DNA of 64,000 nt from Nereocystis luetkeana (GCA_031213475.1 JARUPZ010000036.1:2604001-2668000); one strand, 5' to 3'. Counted from the first letter of the stretch, positions 44,630-57,400 are shown. Numbers and translations: made by a program. The notes: generated by a model not told the origin, from the letters alone.

Positions 44630-46670
44630 AAGACCTTACCCGGCTTTGAGCTCCGCTGCCAGTGGGAAGTGCACCGTGTGGCGCGATAGGGGAGCGGTTT
44701 CTCCCCAACTCCACACTGCCGAAGGACTCCGTCACCATGAGGTCCCCTCTCCAAAAATGGGCTATAATCTGCCATTCCCCTATCGTTATAAGGCACGCCT
44801 CCTATCTATGCGTGAAACGGTGGATCCACAGCGACCATCAGCTCCACTACTAGTAACAATTTACCTGCATATAATTACACCACGTTCGTGACACTGCCAT
44901 ACACGAGAGGCACAGCGCCCAGCTTACAACAGTACTAAACACGCGCCAAGTTGTAGGAGTCGCCTGCAATTGCAACTCGTGTTCGTGGATACGCCGGTTG
45001 CACGCTGTGGCAAGCCGTTGGCGAAACACAGCAGTAGCAGCACGGAAATACTACCGATACGTTGAGGAACCCCCTCCGCCAAACCAGGCGAACTTATTTA
45101 AATATTTCTACGAATATACCGGTATGGGAGTTGTTTTGAACCAAAAGTACGGGTAACTTCACGTGGCGTCTAAATATTGGGGACGTTTAGAATTGACGTA
45201 CCGACGGGGCTGCCTTCAAGCGCGTGTGGTCCATGTCGGCCGTGGTATGCGTCACCTCTGGGGCCTGGTTGCTTGCTTCCTCGGCACTCCTCTGCTAGAA
45301 AAATACCCGGGACATATTGGCATGCAACATATCAACGCAAACGGTCGGGTGTCGTTGTTAGAGTATGGTTTTGCAAGTGAAAACCTAAAGCCCCATGTCC
45401 CGCCGGGACACGCCGAAAGCACGGCCGAGGCCACCCCTGGCAGGGTCGGCGGGCGCCCGCAAGGGAAGGAGCGAACAGGAAACGGCTCACCAGAGGTAGA
45501 CGTGAACATTAAGGACTGCTAGAAAATGGCTCAAAGTAAAGTCTTGAAAAAGACCCTTCAACCGTTCACAGCCGACGTCGACATGCACCTGGTACCCGCA
45601 TGCCCCGTATTGCCCTCCGACAAGGTGCAGCATGATGAGCTTCAACGTTGGCCACTCATAAAGTCCCTGAAATATTTGTTGTCGTTCGAGGTTTTAATGC
45701 AGACACAGACTCACGACAAACACACACGGCACTCTACAAGGAAAAATCCGCTCCACCTTGCCTTCGGATACCTTGTTCCACTTACTGTACCAGTACGCAC
45801 ATAGTAGTTTTTGTTCATCCTCTTGAATGTTTCCCGTCATTCCTTCGTCTCCAGGAGGCCAGGTTCACCTCCCCTCGCAAAGACTGGTTTATGCATCAGT
45901 TCCCCGAACTAGCATATGTACAAGTACCACGTTGTACGTATCATGTACCGGGTACCGTAGATCGTAGTATGCGTGCATGTTGGACGTGTAACCGTAGGCC
46001 ACACGCTTGCCGGTGCTGCTATCGGGCGGTCACACGCCAGCCCACTGTAGCCCAGCGAACACATCCGACACGTTAATTTTGTGCTGTACCTGTTGCTGTG
46101 TACTTATAGTACGACAGCAGCAGTAGTTGCGTGAGAAATGCCCAATAGTTGGAACAAGCGCTACGTACTTATTAGTATGTTAGTGTAGGAGGTCGCAGAT
46201 TTGCTTACACTTTTCTGGTTTGGCTTGTATTGTCGTGCTCCCGCAAACGGTACGTTTGCATCTCACTTGTTTTTCGTTATTTTATCGGTCTCACAGCAGT
46301 ATGTGCGCACACAATTAGCAGCTGATAGTACCAAATATTCATCTACAGCAGGACAACCAACAAGGACGGACGCGAGGTGTACTGATGCAGCTCGGTAGAA
46401 TGAACGGTTTTAACGTGAAGACAACACGCCTTGCCAGGTACATACAGTAGTAACCCGAGCAACAAAATAATGTATTTCACCCACGGCCGGCCCAGTTCTT
46501 ACACCTCGGCGGGCATTATCCACCAAAACGCTGACGTCTGGTTAGGAAATCGAACGACGAACCCGTTTCATGTAGGCGTGCTTCAAACGTTGCGGGCCGG
46601 AGCTGTACGACATAACGACGGGCCCGCTCTGTCCGGAAGTACGCACGTTGAATGAAGGCCGAGATGATTA
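44630..46670. other. Unassigned, possible exon at 45305-45500 (+)
   Basis: The frame reading HINANGRVSLLEYGFASENL, after an acceptor CTGCTAG and before CCAGAG|GTAGAC, looks protein-like but could not be joined in phase to other exons. Confidence 0.25.
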
Positions 46671-46679
46671 AGGGGATAG

Positions 46680-47143
46680 GTGACGCGGGCTCTCAGTACG
46701 CAACACTTCGCCAGGCTCAGATCGGTTTACCACCAAGTCCTCTCGCGGGTCATGGGCTTCCAGCGCCGACAACGTGCCGACCGCACGACCCTCTCGTATG
46801 CAAAGGCCCTTTAGCAGACACGGCGCGAGAGCATCGACCAAACCGTGCGTGAACGGCGGCTCTTGTTCCAGGCGGCCGTGGCGCGGCTAAACAACAGGCG
46901 ACTACTCCGTCCGGTGATGTTCGCGACGATGGCCGGTGGCGAGGAGGGTCGGAAACGGGGTGGACAGCCAAATACTCGGTACCGGTGCCTATCAATAGAT
47001 GACGAGCTGAGTGTGTTTCGAGCCACAACAGGGCCCACGGAACACCCCCCGTCGGTGTTTGTGGAGTTGAGACCGCGGTGTGGACCATTGCAGCGAATAC
47101 GTCGGGTGAGTGGTACCGGGGGATCCTCGAAGCAACCGAATGA
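46680..47143 (+). pseudogene. Broken C-terminal fragment of a LINE-like (non-LTR) reverse-transcriptase polyprotein
   Basis: The stretch from 46716 reads VYHQVLSRVMGFQRRQR and then, after an in-frame TAG at 46812, continues RRESIDQTVRERRLLF and LRPVMFATMAGGEEGR. A shift of frame near 47060 leads into GVETAVWTIAANTSGEWYRG, ending at TGA 47141. The layout (HHQVLxRVxGF, then RRxLFxxxVAR, then PxxVMF) is the one seen after the reverse transcriptase in LINE polyproteins of algae and other eukaryotes. This is an immobile remnant with one stop and at least one frameshift; a second shift is likely just upstream at TLR. Confidence 0.6.
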
Positions 47144-47788
47144 GCTTCTGTTTTCTCGGATTTTTTTGTTACTATTTGTACAGAGTAGTTCGTTCTTCTC
47201 TATCCTGTTCCCTCTGCTCTATCGTTCGTGGCTGCCCCCCCCCCCAAGGAGGGCACGACAGCAGTGGCATTGAAAACGCTGGTATTGATCGGTATTGACG
47301 TCGTAGTCTACTCTTTTCGCCTCCGATTTCGGTCACTCCGTGTATTTTTTTTATTATTTGCCTTCTGACAATGTGCAGGGCGTTATTCATTCAAAATGAA
47401 GAAGCTGACATAGTTCATCGAATACCACTAACTTCATCGAACCAATTCTCCTTCCCTGCCTGTACTCACTTGCACCCCCACCATATATTCTGTCATTTTT
47501 TTGCATCTGTTTTAGTTCAGTTGAACAACCCCTGTTTGCTAATTTATTATGTTCTTCGTTCTTCCCGTTCGGTGTCAATAGTGTTTGGCACGAAGATGAG
47601 GCGACATCGAGTCGAAACCGTCGCAACATCCACCATATATATATTATGGGTAGCTGTGTGGAAGGGTGGGGGGCAACGGTCGTAGGGAAATCGCGGTTGA
47701 CGAAAGCAGGAAGGAGACGGCAGTGGCTACAACCTGTCTACGCGACTCGTATCATACCACAATCTGTCGAGGCTGCCTGGAGGGTGCT

Positions 47789-47898
47789 CTATTGCGGGGG
47801 ACCATGTTAAATAGGACCTACGGTCACACAAAAAGCTATATATCCCGCCTTTTTTACTAACAATATTCGGTCCTATTTGCAATGTTCCCCAGTAATAG
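47789..47898 (+). mobile_element. MITE-A, diverged copy
   Basis: TA-flanked with tips TTGCGGGGGACCATG and TGTTCCCCAGTAATA. Confidence 0.83.
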
Positions 47899-48870
47899 TT
47901 GTGCTACATACACAGGTGGTCACTGGAGGACCTTAAGTAGAAACACCTTGAGCCACAAATCTCACGGTCGATTATTGTACAACGTAAACTTTTACAACGC
48001 CCCCGGATTGCGGACCGTACACGTCACAATGTGCTCAGGCTGGGAAACGTACCAGATCGAAATGCTGGAATTTTCGTTACGGCTGTAATATATGACTGAA
48101 CAGACAGTTACACAAAAATCGAAACCCAATGAAAAAACAAACAAACAAAAAAATAAGACAACGACAACAACAAATTGAAAACACGAAATAATCCGGAAAA
48201 AAAAAAAGAAACGCGCGACAAAAATAAAATCAATCGGGAAAATAATATACGAAGTATGTACACACGAAAAAAACTGATAATTAAAAGGGAGAAGACACTA
48301 TATATATACAGAGTGCTATGCATTACACCCACAACTACACAAGAACTTACGACTTGTTGAATGTTCCACGACATATATTGTGTTTTTCCCTGTATATATA
48401 TACTTTTTGGTCTCACTATTATAGAGGTTTTGCACTGCACAAAACCGACACGCCATACATACGCGAACACACGCTCTGTACACAAAAACCACCCAAGACG
48501 TCGGTACTATAACATCGAGTAAAAAATATGAAATTTCCCCATATATATATATATATATTCACCGTGTTCGGGGAATCCGAAGAAGAAAACGTTCAGTCCT
48601 GTTTTCATGTTTTTTTCATGAATTCCGTGGTAAATTCTGCTTCTTCACACGAAAAACTGCCAAAAACAAACTTACACATATTTTGGTAAAAGAGATGAGA
48701 TCGACCCAAACTCACCCCTAGTACGAGATGCAAACATCACTGCAGATACTTGGTAGACGGCAATAATTAATTCGCAGTTTTACCAACAGTTACTGCCCCC
48801 ATCATGATTGGCAACATCATAATATGCCCCTCTTCCTCATCCCTTCTCATTATGACATAATACCAACGAT

Positions 48871-49536
48871 TCAGGCTCATTCTTATCGGAGAGTTTTTTT
48901 CCCAAAATTTCCAAAGCTTGGAAATAATTGGAGATATGTATCGATATACGGAGGCGTTCTGTCACTATTCGTGAAATTCTCCAGAAGAAGCAAAAATGTC
49001 AAGTTCGTTAACCTTCCAACATTTGATTTGGGAAAAAAAACAGGAAAATATGGAAGAAACAGACAAATAAATCTGAAAAATGGGAACGAAACAAAAAATG
49101 AGAACGGACGTTTTTTTTTAGAAAGCACACCAATTGTGTACAACTCCAAGAAAAAAAGTTGACAGTCCTGTGGGGCTGTACAGCAGCCTTCGAATGAGCT
49201 GTCGCTCAGGCTGGAAGTCCTCGGCATCGCAGCGGTAGCCAGCATCTAGAGAAATCACAATAGAGCCAGCTTATATCGCTTTTTGCGCCCACCCGAAGGC
49301 ACGAGATGGAGCATGACCGTTCTGACGAGCTCCTCTCACAGGGCTGGCCAAGGGGTTTCGCAGGATCATTTTGGTTATCTGATACACCACATGGTTCTGG
49401 AGATACGGCTTGGTTCTCATTTTAGGCTTCGTTCCCATTTTTCCGATTTGTCTGTTAAAATATTCTTAGATAAAAAAAATGCGCGAAAAAAATGTCGAGA
49501 ATTTGGTAAAAAAGCTCTCCGATAAGAATGACCCTC
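48871..49536 (+). mobile_element. MITE-D, long form
   Basis: Same tips as the 260-base copy, but a second inner inverted pair (AAAAATGGGAACGAA near 49080 and TTCGTTCCCATTTTTCC near 49430) surrounds about 300 bases of extra sequence (49110-49410). It may be the fuller ancestor of the short form. No transposase ORF is present. Confidence 0.82.
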
Positions 49537-49964
49537 AGTGTCCCCCCACAAGCCCCAGTTTTCCTTTGTTCATTATTTCCATGTTTCAGTTCGTGAATAA
49601 TAATATATAGCTGGTAAATAAACGTATATAACAACGAATATGGGGGTATACAATGGATACAAAAATGTGTCATACATGCGTGTTGGCGAAAAAAAACTCA
49701 AGCAAACGTTGCGAACACATCCACGAGCCTAACGACAACGTCACACGTTATGCAAACTTCACGACAGGACAGACAGGACGCCCCACAATCGAGGTGCATT
49801 TATTTTGTACGTTACGCAAGCGTTGCGGTTTGTATGCGCTTTTCTTGTCGCCGCAACGTGCGAAGGTTGTGGCTTCGCCACAAAAAGTCCCGGAACGTAC
49901 CCAAGTAAGTGGCCACCTGTGTACGGCTTGCCTGGCTTTTTTTCTCGTGCTTGGTATTACAGCT

Positions 49965-50185
49965 AGGTTTATATATATGTTGTGCCTCTCGTACCAGTAC
50001 GATGACATGGCATCGCCCTGTCTACGCTGCTTACTGCAAACAATGTACCAGGTACCAGTATTTATGTGTCGTATTTTTGTGACTACAGAGAGAACTCGCA
50101 ACTCTCTAGGATTGATGGAATCGGCACGGACGCTGGTTGTTGTGCTGGATGTTGGCGGGTTAAAGAACGTTTTATTGTGAAGAAC
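49965..50185 (+). repeat. R2 copy
   Basis: GATGACATGGCATCGCCC, then GTGCTGGATGTTGGCGGGT and TTTATTGTGAAGAACACG. Confidence 0.65.
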
Positions 50186-50263
50186 ACGCACACACATGCA
50201 TTGTTGTGAGATGGTGAACTATATCAACAATGACACGCACGGCGGTACAATGTACTCTAAGCC

Positions 50264-50350
50264 CCTTTTAGTCCCGCAGTCCCGTTTTGGGGACAAAGCA
50301 CTTGGAATCAGACTGGTATATCCCCTAATCGGGACTGCAGCGCTAAAAGG
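50264..50350. mobile_element. MITE-B copy
   Basis: CCGCAGTCCCGTTTTGGGGA left arm; right arm TCCCCTAATCGGGACTGCAG. The surrounding motif ACACGCACGGCGGTACAATG / ACTCGCACGGCGGTACAATG occurs on both sides, so a short flank duplication surrounds it. Confidence 0.82.
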
Positions 50351-50529
50351 CTCAACATTGACTCGCACGGCGGTACAATGTACCGATAGAATGCTGGTAA
50401 CATGCCGAAGTACACGACTATTAATACTTTTGTTCTGCTGTGCACTGGTATCGATGTAAATTATCGCACGAAGATTAGATGGTGATAGACGAATAAATAT
50501 ACGTTTACAACACACCAGAGGTAATGCAT

Positions 50530-52340
50530 ACTCTAAATAAATTAAGAAGCATTACGCCAACAGTTAGTTACTACAGTAGTACTGCCGATCTTACTACGAG
50601 TCACCAATAATAGCATGGAGTAACTTTTTTCAACGGTACAGGAGTAGTACATGCTTCATCAGCCGTTTGTTCGCTGTCACAGCAGTAGTAGTTAAATGCC
50701 CAGTAATCCATACAGCACACACACCAGATAGATAGAAGATGGCGCCGACGACGGCTCAACACCATAAATATCTCCCCGGGATATGCTCAGGATCAACTGA
50801 AGGGCAACAACTTTTAGGGTACCAGTAAGCACCAGGTAGGTATAGAACAAAGCGCATCCGAGCGCCGGTCTGCGTGCCTTACCGAGAGACCCCTCTCCTC
50901 TCACGATGACGGAGGTATATACTGTAAATAAAATGGCATACGAAGTAAGTACATACCATAATCACACCGGTGACGCCATGGGCCAGGGGTGTACCTCTAT
51001 CGTCTGCCCATCTAAAGCTACGGTAGGCAACCACCGTGGATCGTTGCAATGTTAATATTGTTTTACTCATCATGTGTGTCTACTTTACGCATCGAGAGCA
51101 AAAGCAGCAGCATGTACGTTCATGTTTCATATATATATCCGACAATGTGCGCCGATATACTGTTGTAGCAGTACTACTGCTGCTGTAGATTTATTGGGGC
51201 GTTCGAAACGGTATGTATGTGCATATTGGCGGGTGCAAATCGCAGCGTCGGCGGATGGAAAGAACGCTCGTCGTTCTTTTCGTATATTTCTTGTCCCTAC
51301 GCGTATCCTTTCCTTGTCTTCTTGCCTTCCGTCTGGTTTTTTCAATCACCTCCTTATTATGTTGATCCATCCAGCCAGCTGGACAATGTACATGTTGTTA
51401 TTGGAAGAAGTGTGGTCTTACAAGCAAACAGCTACGTTGTCCTCGGGACTCGACCTGCGCCCTGATGAGCGCCTGCTTGCTTCGCCTTTTTCTCTTTTTT
51501 TTTTGTGTTTATTTCTTTCTTTCTTTTTGTTTTGTTTTTTAGTTCTGCGGTCCTGTCTATTAGTAGGCGACAAACTACTTGAAGTTTCAGAGGTTTGCCC
51601 CCAAAACGGGACTGCAGCTCGAAAAGGGCCAACCCTCTTCGTGTTTTTCTTCTCCCTTTTTTTCCCCTTATTTTTTTCGAGTGTGCATGAAAGAACACCT
51701 ACCACATGGACATATAAATGAAAATATATATATATATGTAAATATACACGGTGGTGTAGTGGTGTATATTCGGGTGCAAGCAAGTGTTACGAGATAGATG
51801 GTATACCACGGCAGCTCGTGAGCACCGTGTCCCTTCCAGACTGGTATAATACTGCCGTCCGGGCTATTTCGTCATTGATTGTGTTCGCTTTCTCCCATCG
51901 ATATGCTTTTTTTGTAACTAACTGCCCGTTCCGTGACGACAAAGAAAGTATTTCAGGGAGGAAGTGGAAGGGATCCAGCGTGAGAACATCTCATCATCCA
52001 GCGTCTCGTACGCAGCAAAATGAAATAGGCACTCGTACCTACCTCCCTAACTGCAGTGGTACCGGGTAACCACCTCGCCCCTCTGTCGGTTCGCCGTGGC
52101 CAAACTCTTTGCCCTGTGATTCCTTGTACTTCTCGCGCGCATCGCATCTATACTCTGGACTCAGGATAACCCCGTGTCGGTGCCCACCAACGCTTCTGTT
52201 CCTCGCGCGATTCTCGTAAAATAAGACTAAAGACGCTATACTGTACGCCGCCGCTGAAATAAATGCTACCGACGACACAGATTGCTGAGGTGTAGTTCTG
52301 TATACACGTACACAACAAACAACAACACCACGCACTCTGG
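50530..52340. other. No gene recognised
   Basis: T-rich plus-strand stretches (51480-51670) around one MITE-B, with an AT run near 51726; ORFs here are composition artefacts. Confidence 0.5.
51543..51630. mobile_element. MITE-B copy
   Basis: CTGCGGTCCTGTCTATTAG left arm, GCCCCCAAAACGGGACTGCA right arm. Confidence 0.78.
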
Positions 52341-52345
52341 CCCCT

Positions 52346-52471
52346 ACTATTTCGGGGAACCATTGTTGATAGGACCAAATATTGTTATTAATAGTAGAAA
52401 TAGTCAAATATATTGGTTTCTATGTATATATACCACAGGTAGGTCCTGTTAATTATGGTCCCCCGTATTAG
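52346..52471 (-). mobile_element. MITE-A, diverged copy
   Basis: Left tip TATTTCGGGGAACCATTG, right tip TGGTCCCCCGTATTA. Confidence 0.82.
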
Positions 52472-52832
52472 GAACTCGTGCTGGAGTATCATACTGCAGG
52501 CGGTTTTGCGTACGAGGGATATGTATAGAGTACTACAGTACGTACGGCGGTAGGTACTACGCAGTAAAAAACAAACAGGTCAACAATGAACACACTACAA
52601 CAACTGCAGCTGCGGTGATTGTGGTCTGCCGCCGCTGCTATTTGATGGTGTTCTCTCACACATTGTTAGTCCAGTCCCCTGAAGTCTGGCGCGTGGTAAC
52701 ACAACAAACTATTACTATCATTCCAGTCTACAGCAGCAGTAGCACTACTCTAGGTTGAAGGCTTTTCGAGGTGATACACTCACCTCGTGAAAGGCAGCTG
52801 TGACGCTGCGGTTATAGTCGCCGTGTCCTTAC

Positions 52833-53093
52833 CCGGCCAGGCAGGTTATTACTTCTGCCGTCTGGAGGAGGCTTTCTCCAACGGCGACCAGGCGACGAGG
52901 CGATAGTGTGGTGATGCCTTTGCCGTAGGCACAACCTGGCGTGCACTTCACGAGCTTGTATGGACCACAGGAGGAGCACCAGTAGGCCAATAGGCCAGGT
53001 GCGGTTTCAGTCCTGTATTGTGGTGCGCCCGAGATGCTAGGGCCGTACTCGTAAAATGTCCGCCGGAACAGGCGGGACCGTTGCCTTTGAATT
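52833..53093 (-). CDS. Possible internal exon, cysteine-rich, unknown product
   Basis: An open stretch of 86 codons plus flanking split codons lies between a plausible acceptor (TATGTAG) and a good donor (GG|GTAAGG). The peptide contains CSSCGPYKLVKCTPGC, a paired-cysteine pattern that could bind metal or form disulfides. No adjoining exons were recognised on either side. It may be a gene fragment; no function is assigned. Confidence 0.25.
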
Positions 53094-53735
53094 CTACATA
53101 CTACTACTACTGTAAACACGGCTTAGAACAATACCGGAAGTATTAATGGTAGAGATACAGTTATACCTCGTATACCAGTAAAAAAAGTGCTTATTTTTAC
53201 CGTGCGTGGAGACTCGTGTTAGGTATACATACAGTGGCAGACTACAGAGTAGGTTGCACTAAATTGCATTCATTCTGTACAAAGCAACGTACGCTGTCAA
53301 GCCAAAAGAAGACAAAAAGACAAATCCGACGGCGCCAATCGCACTAGTAAAGAGCCAACGTCCAACGGTCGGATTTCGGAGTAAAAATACTGAGAGCAGC
53401 GCGGGATCGAAGGCAGCGAGCACTCACTCACTCACTTATTTCAGCCCGTGAAAGCTGCAGAAAACAACACGTTCTTAATAATAGTGTTACATACTACTGT
53501 ACGTACCACCTACCCTGGTACGTAGTATGTATACTTCCACTATTATTATTATGAATAATATTAATATTATTATAAATAACTGCTGCGCTGACCGCTGCTG
53601 CCGCGTATTTTCAAGTTGTTGACCACCCATACTAGGACTGAGTCTTGGATTAAGACTCGGATAATACTTCTCTCCGCAAACGTACACGCTGAACAGCAGC
53701 AGAATAATATAAATGGGATACTATTCATGTAGTCA

Positions 53736-53844
53736 CTATTACGGGGGACTATAGGAACAAATATTGTTATTAATAGTAAAAAATGTTAAATATATAGGTT
53801 TGTATGTAGACCATAGGTCCTTTTAACTATGGTCCCCCGTAAAT
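53736..53844 (-). mobile_element. MITE-A, copy with short left-arm deletion
   Basis: Left arm lacks most of GTTAATAGG (reads ACTATAGGAACAAATATTG); right arm intact. Confidence 0.85.
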
Positions 53845-53959
53845 ACTACTACTGTATCAATCAGCAAATAAAAATCGAACCTCGGTTGATTGTACAGAAG
53901 TAAGTGCACTTACTTCTATGGTAGCACCAGGTTTTAAATTATTTTATTTATTTTCCAAT

Positions 53960-54440
53960 AATCACTTTGTTCACCTTCCAGACTAACTCGTCGGAGGTTT
54001 TACCCAGCAGGTTTTACCCTCAACGAGGTTCTATTACGGGGGAATGTAGTTAATAGGACCTACGGTATACATAAAAACCTATATATTTAACCATTTTTAT
54101 TAACAATGTTTGGTCCTATTAACTATGGTCCCCCGTAATAGACCAACCGTGGTCGCAGGTGCCTACCCTCCCCCCCCCCGGTACGTGCCTTCATTTTTAT
54201 GTCGCGCATTGGGTTCATTCAGCATTCCCGCTGCTCGTCGACTTTCATCGCATGTAGCTAACTCGCGCTCTCGCGCTTTCCGCTAATAATAATAATAAAA
54301 AATGTGTTATTATGCAAGAAAAAGCGAAAAAGCCCCTACGAGCATGCTTTCGGTGGTAGAAGACTCGAACCCACGAAATTGATCTTGATTGGCACGCGGA
54401 CCACCTATTATTATGACCAAGCCACCGGGGACGCCGGTAT
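53960..54440 (-). mobile_element. SINE-1 copy, split by a MITE-A
   Basis: On the minus strand the tRNA-like head is at 54355-54440 (GGCGTCCCCGGTGGCTTGG, GTCCGCGTGCCAATC, T-arm GGGTTCGAGTCT). The body follows with CGCGAGAGCGCGAGTTAG and GGCACGTACC. MITE-A occupies 54032-54141. Confidence 0.78.
54032..54141 (+). mobile_element. MITE-A nested in a SINE-1 copy
   Basis: Sits between TCAACGAGGTTC and GACCAACCGTGGTCGCAGG with TA on both sides. The homologous SINE-1 at 57.45 kb reads CAACGACCTTCTGGACAAG without interruption, an empty-site comparison that supports a TA target duplication. Confidence 0.9.
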
Positions 54441-54517
54441 GCGTAACCTGTAAATGGTAATGTCATCGTTAATAATACTAAAATCCCAGGCAACCCACGC
54501 TGTCTTTGTGATACATT

Positions 54518-54603
54518 TAGAACCGCAGTCCCGTCTTTGGGGACAAACCAGTCAAATTCCGAGTAGTTTGTCCCCAAAACGGGACTGCGGTTCTAAATGG
54601 GTT
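54518..54603. mobile_element. MITE-B, near-perfect copy
   Basis: Arms of about 33 bases (TTTAGAACCGCAGTCCCGTC... and its mirror) differ by one bulge; loop of about 18 bases. Confidence 0.9.
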
Positions 54604-54645
54604 AATAGTAGTGGTATACATGTTTCGGAAAGTAGTTCACCACAC

Positions 54646-54753
54646 ACGGGGGACCACAGTTAATAGGAGCCAATAATGTATGTAATAATAGGTAAACATA
54701 TAGTTTTTCGGGTGTACCGTAGGTCCTATTTACAATGTTGTCTCCCCCGTAAG
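54646..54753 (-). mobile_element. MITE-A, diverged copy
   Basis: Left tip CACACGGGGGACCACAG, right tip TTGTCTCCCCCGTAAG; only 40 bases from a MITE-B. Confidence 0.8.
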
Positions 54754-55503
54754 AATACAGTAGAAGTTAAATCAGTATGATGTTTATGTTTTGAACATAT
54801 ATATTTACTCTTTCGTAAACACCGCACCCATTATTGTTTTCGGGTAAAACTGTTCGAGGTGTGAACCTGGGTAGTAACTAACGCCATGGGTCATATTATT
54901 GTAATATCTTTATTGCCAAGTGCTCCGTTTATTTTACCGCACGACAAGGAGCAACAGGAATAAGGGGCTTCAACGATGATCACTCATAAATATTCACCGA
55001 CCGAAGTGAACCACTGGAAACTGCCATGAAACCCTATCTATCTATGTATACTATATCATACCACAGATACCCATCCAGTCCTGAGTATTTACCAGTATTT
55101 GGAAACCTAGAACGAGCACGGGTTCAGTTCACCCCACCTGCAGCGATACCACTTACTTGTGGCAGTTCAGCGCTCTGTAAAAATACCTGGTTGAGCAACA
55201 CAGACCGATTGAACCTTCTTGATGCGAATTAGGATTCGAGGGTCCCCGAACAAGGGGATCCTTTTCAGCCTTCGGGAGTCCCACTTGGTGTGCACACGGG
55301 GTCCCGCAACTACTCCTTGCTGCGTTACCTCTCACCGCCTAAAAGGAATCCCGAGGGCCTTGTGAGAACGCTGCCGTGTACTATTATTATATTCGTGATG
55401 GAGCGTTGTTGCACGATTCGTCCAGCAGCAATACAAAAAAACAAGAAGAATGGCGGAGGTTTCCCTTATCGAAATAGGAGCCAGTGATTGTACGGATCAT
55501 AAG

Positions 55504-56205
55504 GTTATATGACCTCCAACGGTATTATCATCGAGTGGGTGATATTGAGTTGTGCATTCGCTACTGTGCTAGTATCGATCAGCTAAGCTATTGAAAGGAG
55601 AGAGGGGGATTCCCAAACGCCAAAAATACTTTCGCAAGTAAGTATGGGGCGTTGGATATAATTTGCGTTTGACATTCAATGTGTTACAAGAATACCGATT
55701 ATGATGTGGGACGGGTCCGGTTTTATGACCTCCAACGGTATTTATTATCATCGGGTGGATGATATTGAGTGGTGTATGCGCTCTTGTTGATCACTGATTG
55801 ATATCGATCAGCTATGCTATTATTGAAAGGAGAGAGGAGGGGATTCCCAAACGCCAAGTGTATATTGGAAGAGGCGTTCCACGATAGATAGAGGTTTACC
55901 CTGAAATTTCTGAGGCTCCTCGCTTAAGGAGCTCCCCATACCTCACCCGAAAACTGACTTCAGCAAAAATCAAATTGCATCCCGATGAGGAATTCAATGG
56001 CCCAAGTATGCAAAAACGTCATTTTTCGAAACAAGATGGCATTCCGACGAGTTTGGGTCGAGGAACCCCGTCTTTCAGAAACAAAATAGCGGAAATAAAT
56101 GTGCTACCTCTATCGTAGAGCGGGTCTAAAGTCAGTAAGGGGTGTTGGATATAATTCACGTATGACATTCAAAGTGCTATAACAATAACGATTATGATAT
56201 GGGCC
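55504..56205 (+). repeat. Local tandem duplication, about 220 bases, second copy carrying a MITE-C
   Basis: Copy 1 (55504-55724) and copy 2 (55725-56205) share TATGACCTCCAACGGTAT, GAAAGGAGAGAG, GATTCCCAAACGCCAA, GTTGGATATAAT and GATTATGAT in order; copy 2 is split by 55872-56123. Confidence 0.85.
55872..56123 (+). mobile_element. MITE-C inside the second half of a local duplication
   Basis: Tips GGCGTTCCACGATAGA and CCTCTATCGTAGAGCG. The other half of the duplication near 55640 lacks it. Confidence 0.9.
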
Positions 56206-56209
56206 GTAA

Positions 56210-57400
56210 GTAATACGACACACCCCAGCACTGTACCGTGCTACCGACTGTTATCTACATGTCTATGCTCTTATATTCCGAGAGCGCTGGTACCTTACCG
56301 CACATAATCAGAGTGGTTGCTTGCTTTGTGTTTTCTTTTCCACACGCGACCTGTTTTCTCTAGCCCTCTCCCTGACCCTCCCTGGCGCGAAGACGAAGAC
56401 CAACACATTGCGGTTTCATTCGCTGGCTCGTCCTGCCGTCGACGCCATGCGCGAAGACATCCTACGTATGTATGTGCTGTATGTAGTGTATGGAGCAGGC
56501 TCCAATACTGTGCAGGTTGTGCCATGTTTCTATCGATCAGTGACACGTGTCTTGGTATTGTATCAGCCTGCTCTCGCTCCGCTTGGATGCTTCTGGGCTA
56601 CCGGGCACGTAGCTCCCCATCAAGGAACAACGGAAATGCCTCTCGGCAACAATGGAGGGGAAATGGCGATACCATGTCACAACAAGCAGTATCTACCGAC
56701 TCTATGCACGAGATCACGAAGCCGATAGAACGAAGACCCGGCAACAGAAAAAACGTTCCGGTCGCTCAGCACCGCACAGTCGCAATACACCCAAACGAGA
56801 GCAGCGGGGCTTAGAGCTAGGCCGACCGCCCCAACCACCAAACCACCAACACGCTCTGTAGCAACATGCATCACACACACAACATACCCCTACTGCCACG
56901 TTCTGAAATAGTGAAAGCGAGCGAACAAAGGGGCGGCAACGTCCCAAGCGTCCGGTCCCTCGTGCGATACCGCAAGATATTCGTTCCGAAGGAGGAAACC
57001 CGGCCAACGCACAGCCCCGACCTCCACAAACCCATTATTTTCTGACAAGCTCTGAGACAGCATTCACCACACACCACCCCGGCACCCTTCCGCGAGCTGC
57101 AAGATTGCGCAAGCGAGCGAGCAGAGGACCGGCAGCAGAAAAAGATTCCGACCCCTAGGATGATGCAGCACTATACATACCCACTCCAAAACCAGGAAAC
57201 CGGGGCAACACGTACAACGCCAACAACAACAGCGACAGACGAGCCGGCTGGCATCTTGCTCGCGGACGAGAAATAACGAAAACCTAAATATGGCAAGGGC
57301 CATCGTTTTAACGGACACAAGCCAAACTCCATTCGTGGGACAAGCAATTGAGATAGGTGATATGAGTTTACTGGCGCATTTGTTTTCCCTATTTTGTTTT
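56210..57400. other. No gene recognised; possible diverged internal duplication
   Basis: GCGAGCGAACAAAGG near 56918 and GCGAGCGAGCAGAGG near 57112 sit in similar surroundings (AACAGAAAAAACGTTCCG / AGCAGAAAAAGATTCCGA), suggesting an old duplication. ORFs of up to 165 codons lack motifs. Confidence 0.4.

Noticed and set aside
45163-45522. Full gene at 45.2-45.5 kb
   Set aside because: The protein-like stretch (VSLLEYGFASENL) cannot be linked in phase to neighbours; kept only as a possible exon within the unassigned region.
47085-47110. CGG|GTGAGT as a splice donor of a gene at 46.8-47.1 kb
   Set aside because: Homology to a LINE tail continues straight through it in another frame, so it is coding relic, not a splice site.
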